Shown: positions 1 to 11,567, counted from the first letter of the stretch. The stretch: 64,000 nt of DNA from Scalesia atractyloides (GCA_947069175.1 CAMTDV010000002.1:11214988-11278987); one strand, 5' to 3'. The notes: generated by a model from the letters alone, not told the origin. Made by a program: numbers and translations.

Positions 1-312
1 ATTCTAAGCTCGCTCACACTTCCAATCATTACTCGAAACCACTCTACTCCAACCCTCTATTCTTGACGAAATTTAGTTTTTGTTTGCCGGATGTTAGGCT
101 CTGCTCGCCAGAATCCATCGCCGGAACACTGCGATCGTTGGTAAATCTTTCAGTTATTCTTGTAAATTGTTACTAACATGTTTAATTTATAAACCGCATA
201 GCAACAACATCATTTTAACTTGGTATGATCGAGTTCAGTGTTGGGTTTAATTTAAGATGAAAAAGATGAAGTTATTCAGATTATAGGTATAGTCAAACTT
301 GGTGTTTTAAAC

Positions 313-380
313 GGGTTAGACACACAGTCGAGTGGTGGACTGTGTGCATTTCACACAAACGATGCCGGGTTCGAATCCTA
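313..380 (+). other. tRNA-like module 1 of the Gypsy-2 LTR
   Basis: The module starts with gggttagacac, the block that opens all three sense modules. A hairpin follows (cacacagtc pairing with gactgtgtg). It closes with gggttcgaatcc at 366-377, a perfect match to the Pol III B-box/T-loop consensus. The D-loop region (gagtggtg) resembles an A-box only weakly. No anticodon stem is evident, so this is a tRNA-derived or tRNA-mimicking element rather than a functional tRNA gene. Confidence 0.6.
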
Positions 381-478
381 ACATGTCGCTGACTCTCTGA
401 ATAAAACCAATCGTTTTTACTTAAATATATGCTAACTACCAACAAGTATTCAAATGTAATAAAATTCAGGAATATACT

Positions 479-550
479 GGGTTAGACACCCAGCCCAGTT
501 GGTAGGGCTGGGTGCATTTTACAGCAGAAGTTACGAGTTCGATTCATGGG
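479..550 (+). other. tRNA-like module 2 of the Gypsy-2 LTR
   Basis: It opens with gggttagacac. A perfect 10-bp hairpin follows: cacccagccc pairs with gggctgggtg around the loop agttggta, which is a canonical tRNA D-loop sequence. The T-loop-like gagttcgattc is at 535-545. The stem sequence differs from module 2 in the other LTR copies, but pairing is kept. Confidence 0.6.
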
Positions 551-649
551 GTAGACAAACGGTTCGTTGATTTTAAAATCTTCTTAAATTAAATAATTTC
601 TGAAATATTCTAATAAGTATATAAGAGTAATTAAAATCAGATTCCTTAC

Positions 650-720
650 GGGTTAGACACGTAGCTCAGTTGGAAGAGCTGCGTGCACGTAAACGGGAGG
701 TCACGAGTTCGAGTCTCACA
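650..720 (+). other. tRNA-like module 3 of the Gypsy-2 LTR, with perfect A-box
   Basis: tagctcagttgg at 662-673 is a perfect tRNA A-box, with D-stem gctc/gagc. gagttcgagtc at 705-715 matches the B-box. The roughly 42-nt spacing and the ggtc variable-loop block resemble plant tRNA-Lys, but the anticodon stem is lost. The D-stem is extended outward by a second paired block (cacg with cgtg). Confidence 0.65.
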
Positions 721-749
721 ACTCGCTGCCAAAAATCCCAATCGACCCG

Positions 750-784
750 GTCAGACCCCTTGTCAGGTCTGACAAGATTTTTTT
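750..784 (+). terminator. Hairpin plus T7 run after tRNA-like module 3
   Basis: gtcagacc (750-757) pairs with ggtctgac (766-773) and is followed by seven Ts (778-784). An oligo(T) run is the RNA polymerase III stop signal. Equivalent hairpin plus T-run arrangements sit at the same place in the other Gypsy-2 LTRs. A role as terminator is inferred. Confidence 0.4.
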
Positions 785-3393
785 ATTATTTTATTTTATT
801 TTATTTATTTATTTTTTCTATATTATCTTTGCATACATATATTTTAATAAAAAATCAGTTTAAAACACTTAAAAACAAGATTTCTTAGGTTTAAAAATCC
901 CAATAAATACCACAAAAATAACCTAAAAATCTAACAAAAAGTATTAAATCAAAATATTAATTTTTATATATTTATCGAATTGTTGCGTTATCATTTAGGT
1001 TAGTCTCCTTCGTCTGTTAAATCCTCAATTCGTGCGCACTCTTCATCAATCAAGGAAACACACCCATTGTGAGTGAATCCTTACAAATTCCCCTTTTAAT
1101 CATGTTTTGGGGTGTATCATGTGTCGTACATATTTTATTTATTTTAAACACTTGTGCTAACACCATTATGTGATCTAATGTGTATATTTTGTTTGTGTGG
1201 TTATGTGTGGTTACATTTTGTCATTTCAGTGCAATCATTCAAATAAGACCCATCAGTTCCTCGTGGGATACGAGGTGAGCGTCAGGTGCCTCATTAGATC
1301 GGCTCCGTTTGATTGAGCCTTGATCTCAAGTTCATCATTCATCATGTTCATATTGTTCATTGTTGATATTGTGTGGTTTGTGATATTTATACATATACAT
1401 ATGCTCACTTGTGGTCCATGCACAATTTTTGTTGAAATAACTAATATAACAAACTATTTAAATGTTTAACTTAGATTCACTCGCCAACTTTTGTTGACCC
1501 AAACTTTTGTTTTACACATGATACAGGTGGACAGACTGAGGAGAGGAACATATAGGAATGGCCTTAGAAGATAAATACAAATACAGCTTGTATAAAACAA
1601 TGTTTTTCTTGTGCTTATATGTTTCCTTGTGTTTGGATATTTGATTTTAAATTTCAATTTAATAAATATGAAACCTATTATTAGTAAATTCATGAGCTTT
1701 GATGATAACCCAATTATGCCCCGACTTTTATTTCCGCTGCGGATCGGGGTGTGACACACTACCTTTTACCGATTCAGATGTAGCCTCCTAATAAAATCAT
1801 TAGGAAGCTACCAAACATCCCCTAAAATATTCCTATCTAGTTCCCTTGATATTTCGACAACAAATCATATAGTAATTGATGATTAAAAGAAAGGGAAAAC
1901 AGAAGAGTTATTCCACAACTAAGAAACTATTCATTCTTTGTATTTTGAGAGCTTATTAAGTTAAGTTGTAGTTGTGAGGAATTTGTAAGGGACATCAATA
2001 AGCTTGTTTAGTGATTAGAGAAAATGGTGATCACTGTCACTTGAGATTAGTGAGACGTAGAAGGTGATCAATTGTTTGAAAAGAGTGAGACACTTATACA
2101 AGGTAATCACTACCTTTTATTTACTACAATGATTATGTAATTGGTTTCTCTACAGGATTTAAGGAGACAAGTAGTGGAGAAAGTCTCGATCGGAGGATCT
2201 GGGAAAAGATGTAAAGATATTAGTTAACATCTCTTCAACCTTTATAAATCGGTTTTGTCATCACTTCCCTTCACTCTTTAAATAATTGTATATATTATTG
2301 TCTATTGTTTACAAGTTTTGTAATTTAAGCAATGAATCAAGTTTTTTAACAAAGAAATTATAAGAAAACCTATTCACACTCCTCTAAGTTTCTACAAAAC
2401 TAATATTTGAACTATAATAGTTTAAGTTTATTATTTAGGCTAAGGTTGTTGAACATTAGTTGTGAATTATAGCCTTTACATTATGCTTTAGTTAGGGGCA
2501 TGGGTGATTGGTTCACTGGGTAACAGATATGTCATCTCTCAAATTAGCTATGGATCAACAATCATTTGACATAGTCTACCATCTAATAATCCTTTAAAGA
2601 ACGGAGTTGCTTTTTTTGTTTGAGTGCTTGTTAGCTAGGAATTGATTCAAGTGTTTGATTTGTGTGCTTTGTAATTGTAAGTGTGTTTAAAAGGGTTGGT
2701 TTTCATAAAATATGGGATGGTGTGGTAGTCCCTTTTTGTATGTGTGAGAGTTATGATGGTGGTGAAATAGTCATGGTTGTAAGATGAAGGACGGTGAAGG
2801 CCATGCATGAAGAGGAAAGTGGCCCTAAACAGTGGTTAGTGGCAATAGTAAGTTAGTATTGATGTAGTCTTTAAAAAAATAACTATAACTTCATTTAAAA
2901 TATAATGTTAATAATAAGAAAAAAAATACAATACACTAGATGATGATATATGAAATATGAATACAAGCTAAACAAATTATTGGTTACTTGTTATACAAAT
3001 AACTCGTTATAGCGTCAAGATATAATAGGAAGTTCGTTTTTTCTAAGTGGCTATGTAATCACTAGATTAAATAATGGATAACTAAGGTTACATGGATAGA
3101 ATTCATACAAAACAAATGAGGGTGTTTGGGTTTTTAAGGTTATTATCGTCATTGTAAGATAACCTTTTTCTTTCTCTTCCACTGCCACCAGTTTTTTAAC
3201 TAATAACTTTTTCATATAATATTATTAAAAAAATACATGATAAAAATGAGCGTTTTTTAATCTTTAAAACGAATAAAGTATCAATATATGAAAAACGTTA
3301 AACATAAACACAATGAACTGGGTATGCCCATTTCATTGTGTTTTATAATTCATCTTATCATTGTGTTTTTTAAATAAAATCTTGATTATAAAG

Positions 3394-3540
3394 TTATTTC
3401 ATTGTGTTTTGTACAAGTGGTGATTCATACAATTGTGTGTGTTTTAGTATTGTGTTTTATATTACATTTTTTAAATGAAAGCTAGATTCAGAGTTATTTC
3501 ATTATGTTTTGCACAATTGATGATTCATACAATTGTCTTT
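3394..3540. repeat. Degenerate ~100-bp direct repeat
   Basis: ttatttcattgtgttttg at 3394 recurs at 3494 with few changes, each time followed by gtgattcatacaattgt or a close variant. Further short attgtgtttt motifs lie upstream from about 3335. It looks like an old local tandem duplication in AT-rich DNA. Confidence 0.45.
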
Positions 3541-4480
3541 TATAAATTGTAGTGAAAAAAAAACAACTGAGATGAAAACCTCATAAAAAAACACAATTGA
3601 GTTGAAAAACACAAATGAGATGAAAAAAAATCAATGGATCACTAAACTGTGCATATTAAATCAACTCACACACACATAAACACACCGGCTTCACATGTGT
3701 CAACAAAAGTTAACTGGATCACACCCTCACGCTAAATTGTTAGATCGAAAACGGATATGATCGGTCCTTTACCTCTCTGAACGAAAACATGAAACCGACT
3801 CATGACGGTTTTAGCGACGGAAACGGAGGCAGTGCCTGATAAAAACAACATGTGTGGGGGCGGGAATCGCGAACCCGACGGTTCTTATATCAACAAGAAG
3901 CACACCGATGGTGTGCTAACGATTCGTGATCTCGGCAACGCGAGATGGTGACTCAGAGAAAACCGAGGGGTATTATATCGCTTTGTGTTGTGGTGGCGGT
4001 GGATGATGGAATGGTGATGGTTGGAGCAAATGAACATAAAGAGGTGTTGAGTTTTTGAGATTAATTTGTGGTGGAGCAAAATGCAATCCCTTTATTTTTT
4101 TCTACTTTATCACGTGTCATACTATTGTTCGTTATCGATTAAACTCTCTATTTGATCTTTTACCATATGTCATATACAAAAGATAACACATTATACCTTC
4201 AATATATAAACTTAAGTAGATTAATACAATGGATTTAGTGTAAAATTTGAGCTATTTCATAATCTTTGCTCTATATGTCGTTGAATGTCTTCATGTTTAA
4301 TAAAAGGCATGTGTTTTAATATTTAAGAAATCTATTTTTTGTTTGTAATGGTATCAACAAAAGAACCCTTACGTAATTTCACGTTTTGTGCAATCAAACT
4401 TTCTATATTTAGTTTTTTTCTTGATTAAACGTCTCTAACATATAAAACTAGATGAAGCAACTTTCTTTTAAATAATTTAA

Positions 4481-4510
4481 CTAGGTTCTTGCATCGTGTA
4501 ATACACGTGC
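4481..4510 (-). mobile_element. Possible Helitron 3' terminus
   Basis: Read on the - strand, a hairpin (cgtgt/acacg around a 3-nt loop at 4495-4507, extendable by gca/tgc) is followed 10 nt later by ctag and then a host T. That is the terminal layout of plant Helitrons (hairpin, 10-12 nt, CTRR, insertion before T). The 5' TC end, which would lie to the right, was not identified, so this rests on one short motif. Confidence 0.3.
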
Positions 4511-5321
4511 TGAATCACAATTACAATATGAAATAAAAAATGTGTTCATAATATGGTCCAAGTATATGTAAATAAAGTAATATGAAAGCCAAATACAAAA
4601 CAAATGTTGTAGAATGTCAAGTGTTGTACGGAAAATAAACACAAACAATTATTATACAGGAAAAATGACATATAGTTCGTTTATCTACAACATATATCAT
4701 GGATGAAATTACATATAATAATGAAAAATGAAAAGTTACAACCATGATTTACATACTTCCAAACACTTCCTTGTATACAATACTTAACGTTCTATACTTC
4801 TATTTCTAACCCGACCATCTTTATCTAAGATTAGTATTTTTAGTTATTTTCTACTTTTAACTTTGATAAAGCAAGATAAAGCTGATCATGTGTAAAAATT
4901 GAATGTTTCAAATACAACGTTAGGATGTGATTATTCTTATATTTGATTGTCCTCACGAAACATATAGCAAAAAAGATTTATTAGTGGATTTGGTGCCATT
5001 TCAAGAAATTGAATATCGTCTATTATAAAATGATGGAGTAGTATTGTTGTATTGCAATTAGACACCTAGAAATAAACGATCACTATTGAAGACCGAATAT
5101 GCAAACAACTGATAATAAGTTGGTTAATAAACAAAACACAAAAAACAATATGAATAAATAAAACCAATTAGTTGTAATTGAAGAAATACTATGTACAGTG
5201 TAACACTTTACATGTACTGAACCATTAAAACATATTTATAAGTGAAAAAATAAAAATAAACACTTAGTTACAACTTGTGATACATATATACGTTTAGTAT
5301 ATAATAACAATAAAAAAGTTA

Positions 5322-5455
5322 GAGTGAATTACAAGTTTTATCTTTATACTTTTTTAGGTGGTGTCCTTTATCTTTAAAATTGACGAATTTTTATTTAATG
5401 TTTGAGAATCCGGCACGTTATGTCTTTTAACCCTTATCCAGTTAGATTTTTTGAC
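5322..5455 (+). repeat. Left terminal inverted repeat of the DNA transposon
   Basis: Begins gagtgaattacaag. It pairs with the right end at 41745-41879 with an estimated 75-80% identity by eye. Beyond about 135 bp the two arms diverge but keep similar composition, including a CT/GA-rich tract near 5590-5610 and 41600-41612. Confidence 0.7.
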
Positions 5456-5921
5456 TAAATTTGGTCATGTAACTTGCATGTGAGGGTATATTTATCTTTA
5501 ACCATTATAGGGACCATTGTACAAATATTAAATATCTAGGGACTATTGTTTAAATAATAAAAAATACATATCAGTATAAAAACATGTAATCTCTCTCCTC
5601 TCTCTCTAACCAATATCTTCTTCATCATTAGTCCTGTTTCATCTTCTTTTTCATCTTTGAATTTCAGATCCAAGGTTGTTACATTTAATTAATACTAGTT
5701 GCCATTGAATTTAACTACCACCATCCAAGTGAAAAGCATTCACAGTTTGACTTTGTATAGTGTTTGTATTTTCAAAGTAAAGTTAGGACAAAAGCTTAAG
5801 TATGTGTGGTGGTTTTCAAGTAGATTTGTTGTGTAACACCCTATAAAAATCGTGTCCAATAGTATAGTGACACGTGTTGTATTTTAAATATAGTCTAATA
5901 AAGACAATAAGGACTAAAGGC

Positions 5922-6142
5922 GTCAACATGCTCAAACTGAGCCTCTGAGTGACGGTCCGATGTCAACATGCATAAATAACAGCCTCTAGTGACTGATATG
6001 TCAACATGCTTAAATCAATAGCCTCTGAGTGACTGATATGTCAACGTGCTTGAAATTTGGCCTCTGAGTGACTGATACGTCAACATGCCCAGCCTCTGAG
6101 TGACATCGGAATCAACATGCTTATAATAAGCCTCTGAGTGAT
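5922..6142 (+). repeat. Minisatellite inside the Gypsy-1 5' LTR
   Basis: About six units of roughly 35-45 bp each contain gtcaacatgc followed by gcctctgagtgac. Spacer length varies between units. A further isolated unit lies near 6239-6270. The 3' LTR carries the same array at 37989-38210. It sits upstream of the LTR TATA box, so it could act as an enhancer-like U3 repeat (inference). Confidence 0.75.
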
Positions 6143-6646
6143 CCTTCGTGAAGTCCTAACTCTCATACGTGCCATTTGTTGGACGAGAGGGTTCAATTTT
6201 GTAAATATGTGAAAGTTGGATGATGGAGGGATTAAAAGCGTCAACATGTTAATTTATACCACTGAGTGATCTTTTAACGAACCAAGAGCTCGACCAATGT
6301 TCGGGCATAATCCCGGGTATGCCAAGTATTGGCTACGGAGGGCTAAAAGTGCCAAAAAGGTGTTTAAAAAGGTTTTTATAAGCTTTTACAAGTTAAGGGG
6401 GCCAAATGTCAAGTTTTGAAACTGCCTTTAGGGCGCTCGCGGGGCGCGAGAGGCATGGCTTGTGTCTCTTCGCGGCCCGCCAGAGAGTGTCTACTGCAGA
6501 AAGTTTTGTTTGGTCTCCAAGCAAAGCTCTAAAACCATTTAAATTCGAAACATGGACTTGTAATCAGCTATGCCACGTTTTGGGACACTTGTAAGCTTCT
6601 TCTTACACCCCTAAACATCTGGCTTCACCTCCTTTGAGCTCTCCAA

Positions 6647-6656
6647 CTATAAATAG
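6647..6656 (+). promoter_or_regulatory. TATA box of the Gypsy-1 5' LTR
   Basis: ctataaatag is followed by a pyrimidine-rich tract (ctcattaattcactcttctc). The same motif is present in the 3' LTR at 38715-38724. It is the probable Pol II promoter marking the U3/R boundary. Confidence 0.6.
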
Positions 6657-9238
6657 GTATTCAAGTGCTTCATTCCAACTTGCACCTTTCTCATTAATTC
6701 ACTCTTCTCCCTCCTCTGGAAGTTCCTAGCTGAAAGGAGCATCCAACTTAGTTCTCTTGCATTGTAGGAACCTCTTGTAAGTGTTCATACTTTTGCATTT
6801 TCGTTTATAGACTTTTATAGCCAAAAGTCAACCGTTTTTCGAAAACGCTTTGACTTTCGGTTAAGACCATTATGGTCCAGCCATTGTTCGAAATGAACAT
6901 GGCTAAGTGATCGTAATAAAGGGATAAAGGGCACCTCCTGAAGATCACGTTTGCTAGACCAATTGACGGGTCAAAGTTAAGTTATTAAAAAGTCAAACAT
7001 GCTATTTCTCAGAAATTTTTTTTTATAAAGGACACTAAACAAGTTGGTAATAATTATTAGAACATGTGAGAACATGTTCGGCTCGTCAATATCGTTCTAG
7101 GGTCGGTTCGCAACCGAAAGTCACAAGTTTGACTTCTGCTTTGAATTTCGATTCTGACCCGATTTAGATTAGTTACCTACTGATCTCAAGTTGCATTGTG
7201 ATCATAATATTATGTAGCATAACCCTCTAGGTTATATTACATGATCATAATCAGAATCCAAGTTTATGCACAAGCTCCACAATTATGCCATCTTTGACCA
7301 AAATGATCTTTTTGCATAAAACAAGGTTTTAAATGGTAATAAACTTGAAAATGAGTTTCTACTGATGTAATATTATAAGTAGGATTATTTGGGATGTTAA
7401 ACCAAGTTAAAAACTGAGTTTTTAAGCAAGTCCTTAAACTATGTCGATAAATGACGGTTTTAGCCCTTGTGGCTTATAAAATAGTTTTAATCGAATCTTT
7501 CAAGGTAATCATTTACCTACTGATATGTTATACTAAATAACATATTTTAAACATTTTTAACTGACTATAACATCAGTTTTCATAAACATCACTTAAAGAC
7601 GTCATATTACGACATAAGCGCCGTTTCAGCGCATAGTATGGTTTTAAACCATATTAATGGACCAAGACTTGTTACCTACTGATTTTAAAACTTATTTTAA
7701 ACATATTTACAATAGGTACATGTTATAAACTAAGAATCTCAAATACTTTATAAACTATGTGTAAAATGACAAAAATTCCCCATCGGTGCATAGTTTGGTC
7801 ATAAAAGATAAAATGCACATATAATTGATATCCTACTGATATTATATCATAATAAAGTATTTTTCCAGAATACTTAAACTCATAACATTAAATTATATTC
7901 AAGTTCCTTTTATATGATATGAAATTACCAAAACACCCTCATGAGGCATAATTTCGTTTTAAAACCTTAAACGGGCATACAAGTTGATATCCTGCTGATA
8001 TCTTAACTTATTTAAAGTACAATGGCATATAGAACTTGTCCATAACTTATTCAGTTACCCGATATCGCTAAAATGCACACAGTTACGCATATGTAACTAT
8101 TTTTCGGAAATTAACCGAAACGGGTTTAAACCTTGTCATTTAAGTTTCAAAATCCAGAATGTTTATAATTTACCCATAGTATACAAGTCAAGTACTTGTC
8201 GGGATTAAACTACATTCTATCCGATCATCGTTTAATCAAGCATTATACGTAATGATCATGTACACTATTCGATTTATAAGACCGTTAGTATTTAATAGGC
8301 TAGCTTATGCCATAATCCAGACTAGAGTCTTCCCGGTAAATGCTATCTGCACTTGGTACTTTTGTATATGGCTGAGTTAGTAAAAAAAGAAATAAAAGAA
8401 GAAGACTAGCTCAGGTAAATACTCTCGACTTATTTTCCCTATACGGGCTTGGGATACGGTAAATTATTACCGCTTGGTCCAAAATGAGGTCAATCGAATG
8501 CCCGCTTGAGGCTAGTAAACCCCATATTTCGTTTTAATCAGTTTTGTTTGATAACTTAAACATCGGGAGTTCAATTACCGTGCCCTGGATATCCTGGGCT
8601 CAAGACATTAGTCATTGGCCACGACCTTAGCACGGGGTGTAGGCATACACCCTTTGATGCTCATAATGCAATATGCCCAAGACGTTGGGGATGACTCCTT
8701 CGTGAGTTCCTGAGTGGTGTGTATTTAATCATGTCTTGGGTTCTGTCCCGGGCCCTGAATGTATTGACAAACATGTGAATGTGATACAAGGTTGAATTTC
8801 AACTTTCCCAAGTTAATAAAAGATTTTGTGCCGTTTTGCACTTAAAACCATTTTAAAGTTTTCAAAATGAGTCAGTTGAGTGTATTTACCAGCGTAAGCT
8901 GACGTATCGTCCAAAGGCTAAACTGCAGGTACAATACGAAATAGGCTGGAAACTGCTCGGTAGTGAATAAGAGGGTCTTGCAAATCCTTAGATCTGTCCA
9001 AAGTCTGTTTTGTATTCTTTCCATGTACATTTTAATGATCCGCCTGTGGATCTTCTATTACAAGCTTTTATATTATTTTGTATTTTTCGAACATTCGGTT
9101 GGTAATAGTAATTTTACTCCAAGACTTCCGTTGTGCCGTGCTTAATTGACTATGATGATTATCAACTGACGTCACGATACTCCCCACCCGGGCCCACCGG
9201 TGTATGGATTTGCGTTGGAAATCCAGGATGTGATAGGT

Positions 9239-9252
9239 TGGTATCAGAGCCA
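9239..9252 (+). other. Gypsy-1 primer-binding site (tRNA-iMet)
   Basis: tggtatcagagcca is complementary to the 3' end of plant initiator tRNA-Met. It sits three bases after the end of the 5' LTR and primes minus-strand DNA synthesis. Confidence 0.9.
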
Positions 9253-9407
9253 ACGTTTGAGAGAATTAAATACTATCCTTCTTGTGTTTAATCTCAAACT
9301 TACACGTGCACATTCCTTAGACTTCCGAGTCTAGGCATTGACCTTGGATTTACTCATTTCATTATTAAGTTATTAGTATGTTTTTGAATTGATTTTTAAC
9401 AGAAAAA

Positions 9408-10085
9408 ATGCCGCCACGTGTGAGAGGACAAAGTGGAAGAGGAAAAGGTCCAATGAGGGGAGGACCATCGAGGCGCATACCCCCTCAACCTCATAATCCA
9501 GATGCTTACCAAGAATTAGGAGATTCGTCTCCATGGCAACCAGCGAGACGTTCTGTCTCTAATAGACACTCGCCCTCACATTCCCAAAATTCTTACCACT
9601 CACACCACTCACACCATTCTCACCATTCTCACCATTCCCATTCACATTCTTACCATGAAGAATTTAACCCAACCATTATTTTAACACGCCTCCAGCCGAT
9701 CAAAATCAGTTGGACCAGCCACATCCTATGGACGAGGACTCCGACCCGGAGATGCCGCCGTCGGGATCAAATATGCATCCCATTGAAATTTCGAGCGATT
9801 CCAACTCTTATGTTGGATCGCCCTACCAAGGTCCTAATGAGTGGGACCAATACAGGAACCAATTCACCTTCGCCCACACTCCTTCTCACACACTCTCAAC
9901 CACCCCCTGTTCAAGAAGATGTCCACCTGGAACCAGTGGACCAACCTCAACCACCACCTGAACCACCAAGAAGGAAGCGTGGATCACGTATGTCGGTATG
10001 TGCTGGACAAAGGTCGGGATCGCTGCCACCTTTACCTAACTCCTACCCCATAATTCAAGAGGACCCACAAATGGGTGGGCCCTCT
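9408..10085 (+). pseudogene. Gypsy-1 accessory ORF1, 5' part (split by the Gypsy-2 array)
   Basis: An ATG at 9408 lies about 155 bases after the primer-binding site. It opens a frame beginning with an Arg/Gly-rich segment (MPPRVRGQSGRGKG), followed by a Pro-rich part and a Ser/His tract (SHHSHHSHHSHH, about residues 68-82). An acidic segment (DEDSDPEMPPSG) reads best in a second frame from about 9670 to 9900, after which the first frame resumes; this points to a compensating pair of indels. The coding sense is cut at 10085 by the Gypsy-2 array and resumes at 29020. It is not gag, because an NC-containing gag begins at 30701. No known domain is recognised. RNA or nucleic-acid binding is a guess from the basic N-terminus. 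Confidence 0.6.
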
Positions 10086-11157
10086 TGTCACACCCCGACC
10101 CGCAGCGGAATAAGAGTCGGGGCATAATTGGGTTATCACCAAAGCTCATGACATTTACTAATATGTTTCATATTTAATAAAGTCAAAGTTACATTTCAAA
10201 AATCCAAACATGTTCATTCAATACAAGGAAAATAAGCCAAGCATAACAATCCCAACACTAAATAGTTTTATTCTTCTAGTCCAAGTCCTATGTGTTCCTA
10301 GCTGCAGCTGCTTCACCTGTATCATGTGTAAAATGGGGGTTTTTGGGGTCAACATAAGTTGGCGAGTGAACCTTATTAGATAAACATTTGTTAATGAATT
10401 TATGGTTAGTTTATCAATGAAAAATTGTGCATAATCATAGATGAGCAAATGTAAATAATCAAGTGATGGCAAATAGCAGTCACAACTATAACTTACAATA
10501 ACACATGGCAGCATACATGAACATACCAACATCATACTGTAAATAACATAAATGAAACTGTGCGATCAAGGCTCAATCAAACGGAGCCGATCGTATTGCA
10601 TGTACTGAAAATGAAAATGTCTGTGCGATCAAGGCTCAATCAAACAGAGCCGATCGTATGTGGGCACGCCAGGTTCAACCGCATAATAAAATGGGGAACA
10701 TGCTCAACGCTCATAATGTAATGGGGAGCGGCGGCCTATGAAATTGCATGTACTAAATAATAAATTGCATCCAATAATAACTACTTAACAGCAACAAACT
10801 GAATACACAAGCTCATGATATGATGTATGCACAATGGTTTAGTAATAATATATATATATACAAAGACACATGATACACCCCAAAACGTGATTAAAACGGG
10901 GAATTTGTAAGATTCACTCACATTGGGTGCGTTGGATTGGAGATGGTGAGATGCGCACGAATTAGAATGAGCGGATCAACGAGGAATACTAACTTAAATA
11001 ATAATGGAAAAATATATTAAATGGGTGGATTTTATTAAGGATTTTAATGAAATTTTTGATGAATTTTTGGAGTTTATGGCTATTTTCTATCTTTAAAAAT
11101 GTTATTTTAAGTATTTTTAATTGATTTTTAAATTAAATTAAATAATTAAAAATATAT

Positions 11158-11209
11158 AAAAAAAATTGTTTATTTAGCGTTGACCGTTGACCGTTGACCG
11201 GATCGGTCA
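11158..11209 (-). terminator. Hairpin plus T8 run after tRNA-like module 3, LTR A
   Basis: On the - strand, tgaccg/cggtca (11195-11209, 3-nt loop) is followed after about 30 nt by eight Ts (11165-11158). Other LTR copies have the same arrangement with different sequences. It is a possible Pol III stop. Confidence 0.4.
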
Positions 11210-11228
11210 GCGTATTAGTTTGCGCCGG

Positions 11229-11298
11229 GTGAGGCTCGAACCGGCGACCTCCTGTACACGTGCACGCAGCTCTACCAACTGAGCTACGTGTCTAACCC
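11229..11298 (-). other. tRNA-like module 3, LTR A
   Basis: On the - strand it opens with gggttagacac. It has a perfect A-box tagctcagttgg within a 10-bp extended D-arm hairpin (11263-11290, one G-U pair) and a B-box-like ccggttcgagcc. The 19-nt spacing from gagc to ggtc equals that of a tRNA-Lys-type molecule, but the anticodon stem does not pair. Confidence 0.65.
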
Positions 11299-11398
11299 GA
11301 AATAATCTTGTTTTTATATTATACTTATACACTTATTCAGTTAATCCAAAATTCTCTTTAATTTCAAAAACATTTTAATTCAACGGACCGGTGTAAGT

Positions 11399-11468
11399 GA
11401 CGGGTTTCGAACGCGCGACGTATGGTTCATGTTGCACACAGTCCACCGCTGGACTGTGTGTCTAACCC
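11399..11468 (-). other. tRNA-like module 2, LTR A
   Basis: A perfect 11-bp hairpin (cacacagtcca/tggactgtgtg, 4-nt loop, 11435-11460) follows gggttagacac. The T-loop-like gcgttcgaaaccc closes the unit. Confidence 0.6.
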
Positions 11469-11567
11469 GGTTATTATCTCGGCTTTTATTATACTTAACA
11501 ACTAACCGAGTTAACCCGGTTTAGTTTTTGATCAAAAAGGCATTTTATTACACAAGGTGTGCGTGGA

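Larger units (their letters stand above)
1..1756 (+). repeat. Gypsy-2 family LTR, left part cut by the window edge
   Basis: The sequence matches, in inverted orientation, the LTRs at 10086-12750, 18258-20921, 26435-29014 and 31121-33765. It ends at the same terminus (cggggtgtgaca, ending 1756). Complete copies are about 2.6 kb, so roughly 0.9 kb lies left of the window. No initiator-Met primer-binding site follows position 1756, so this is a 3' LTR or a solo LTR, not a 5' LTR. It is clearly more diverged than the other copies, which makes it useful for comparing the tRNA-like modules. The left target duplication cannot be seen. Confidence 0.85.
1757..5321. other. Gene-free AT-rich stretch between transposons
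   Basis: No convincing reading frame of host or transposon type is seen. The stretch holds a roughly 100-bp tandem repeat at 3394-3540 and a possible Helitron terminus at 4481-4510. A locally GC-richer patch at 3720-4060 has no recognised function. The rest is probably old, degraded repeat DNA. Confidence 0.5.
5832..9235 (+). repeat. Gypsy-1 5' LTR
   Basis: Starts tgtaacaccctataa and ends tccaggatgtgata just before the primer-binding site. It aligns end to end with 37898-41235. It contains a 45-bp-class minisatellite (5922-6142), a TATA box (6647-6656), and a GC-rich patch with gcgctcgcggggcgcgag near 6430-6490. Confidence 0.9.

Noticed and set aside
650..720. A functional tRNA gene
   Set aside because: A-box and B-box are excellent, but the anticodon stem does not pair and the acceptor ends do not match; the same sequence recurs in every LTR of the family.
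3885..4079. Small His-rich protein on the - strand
   Set aside because: Low-complexity frame in non-coding DNA, with no start context, homology or neighbouring exon.
6406..6594. 62-residue frame in the Gypsy-1 LTR
   Set aside because: It lies inside U3 of an LTR and is disrupted in the 3' LTR copy.
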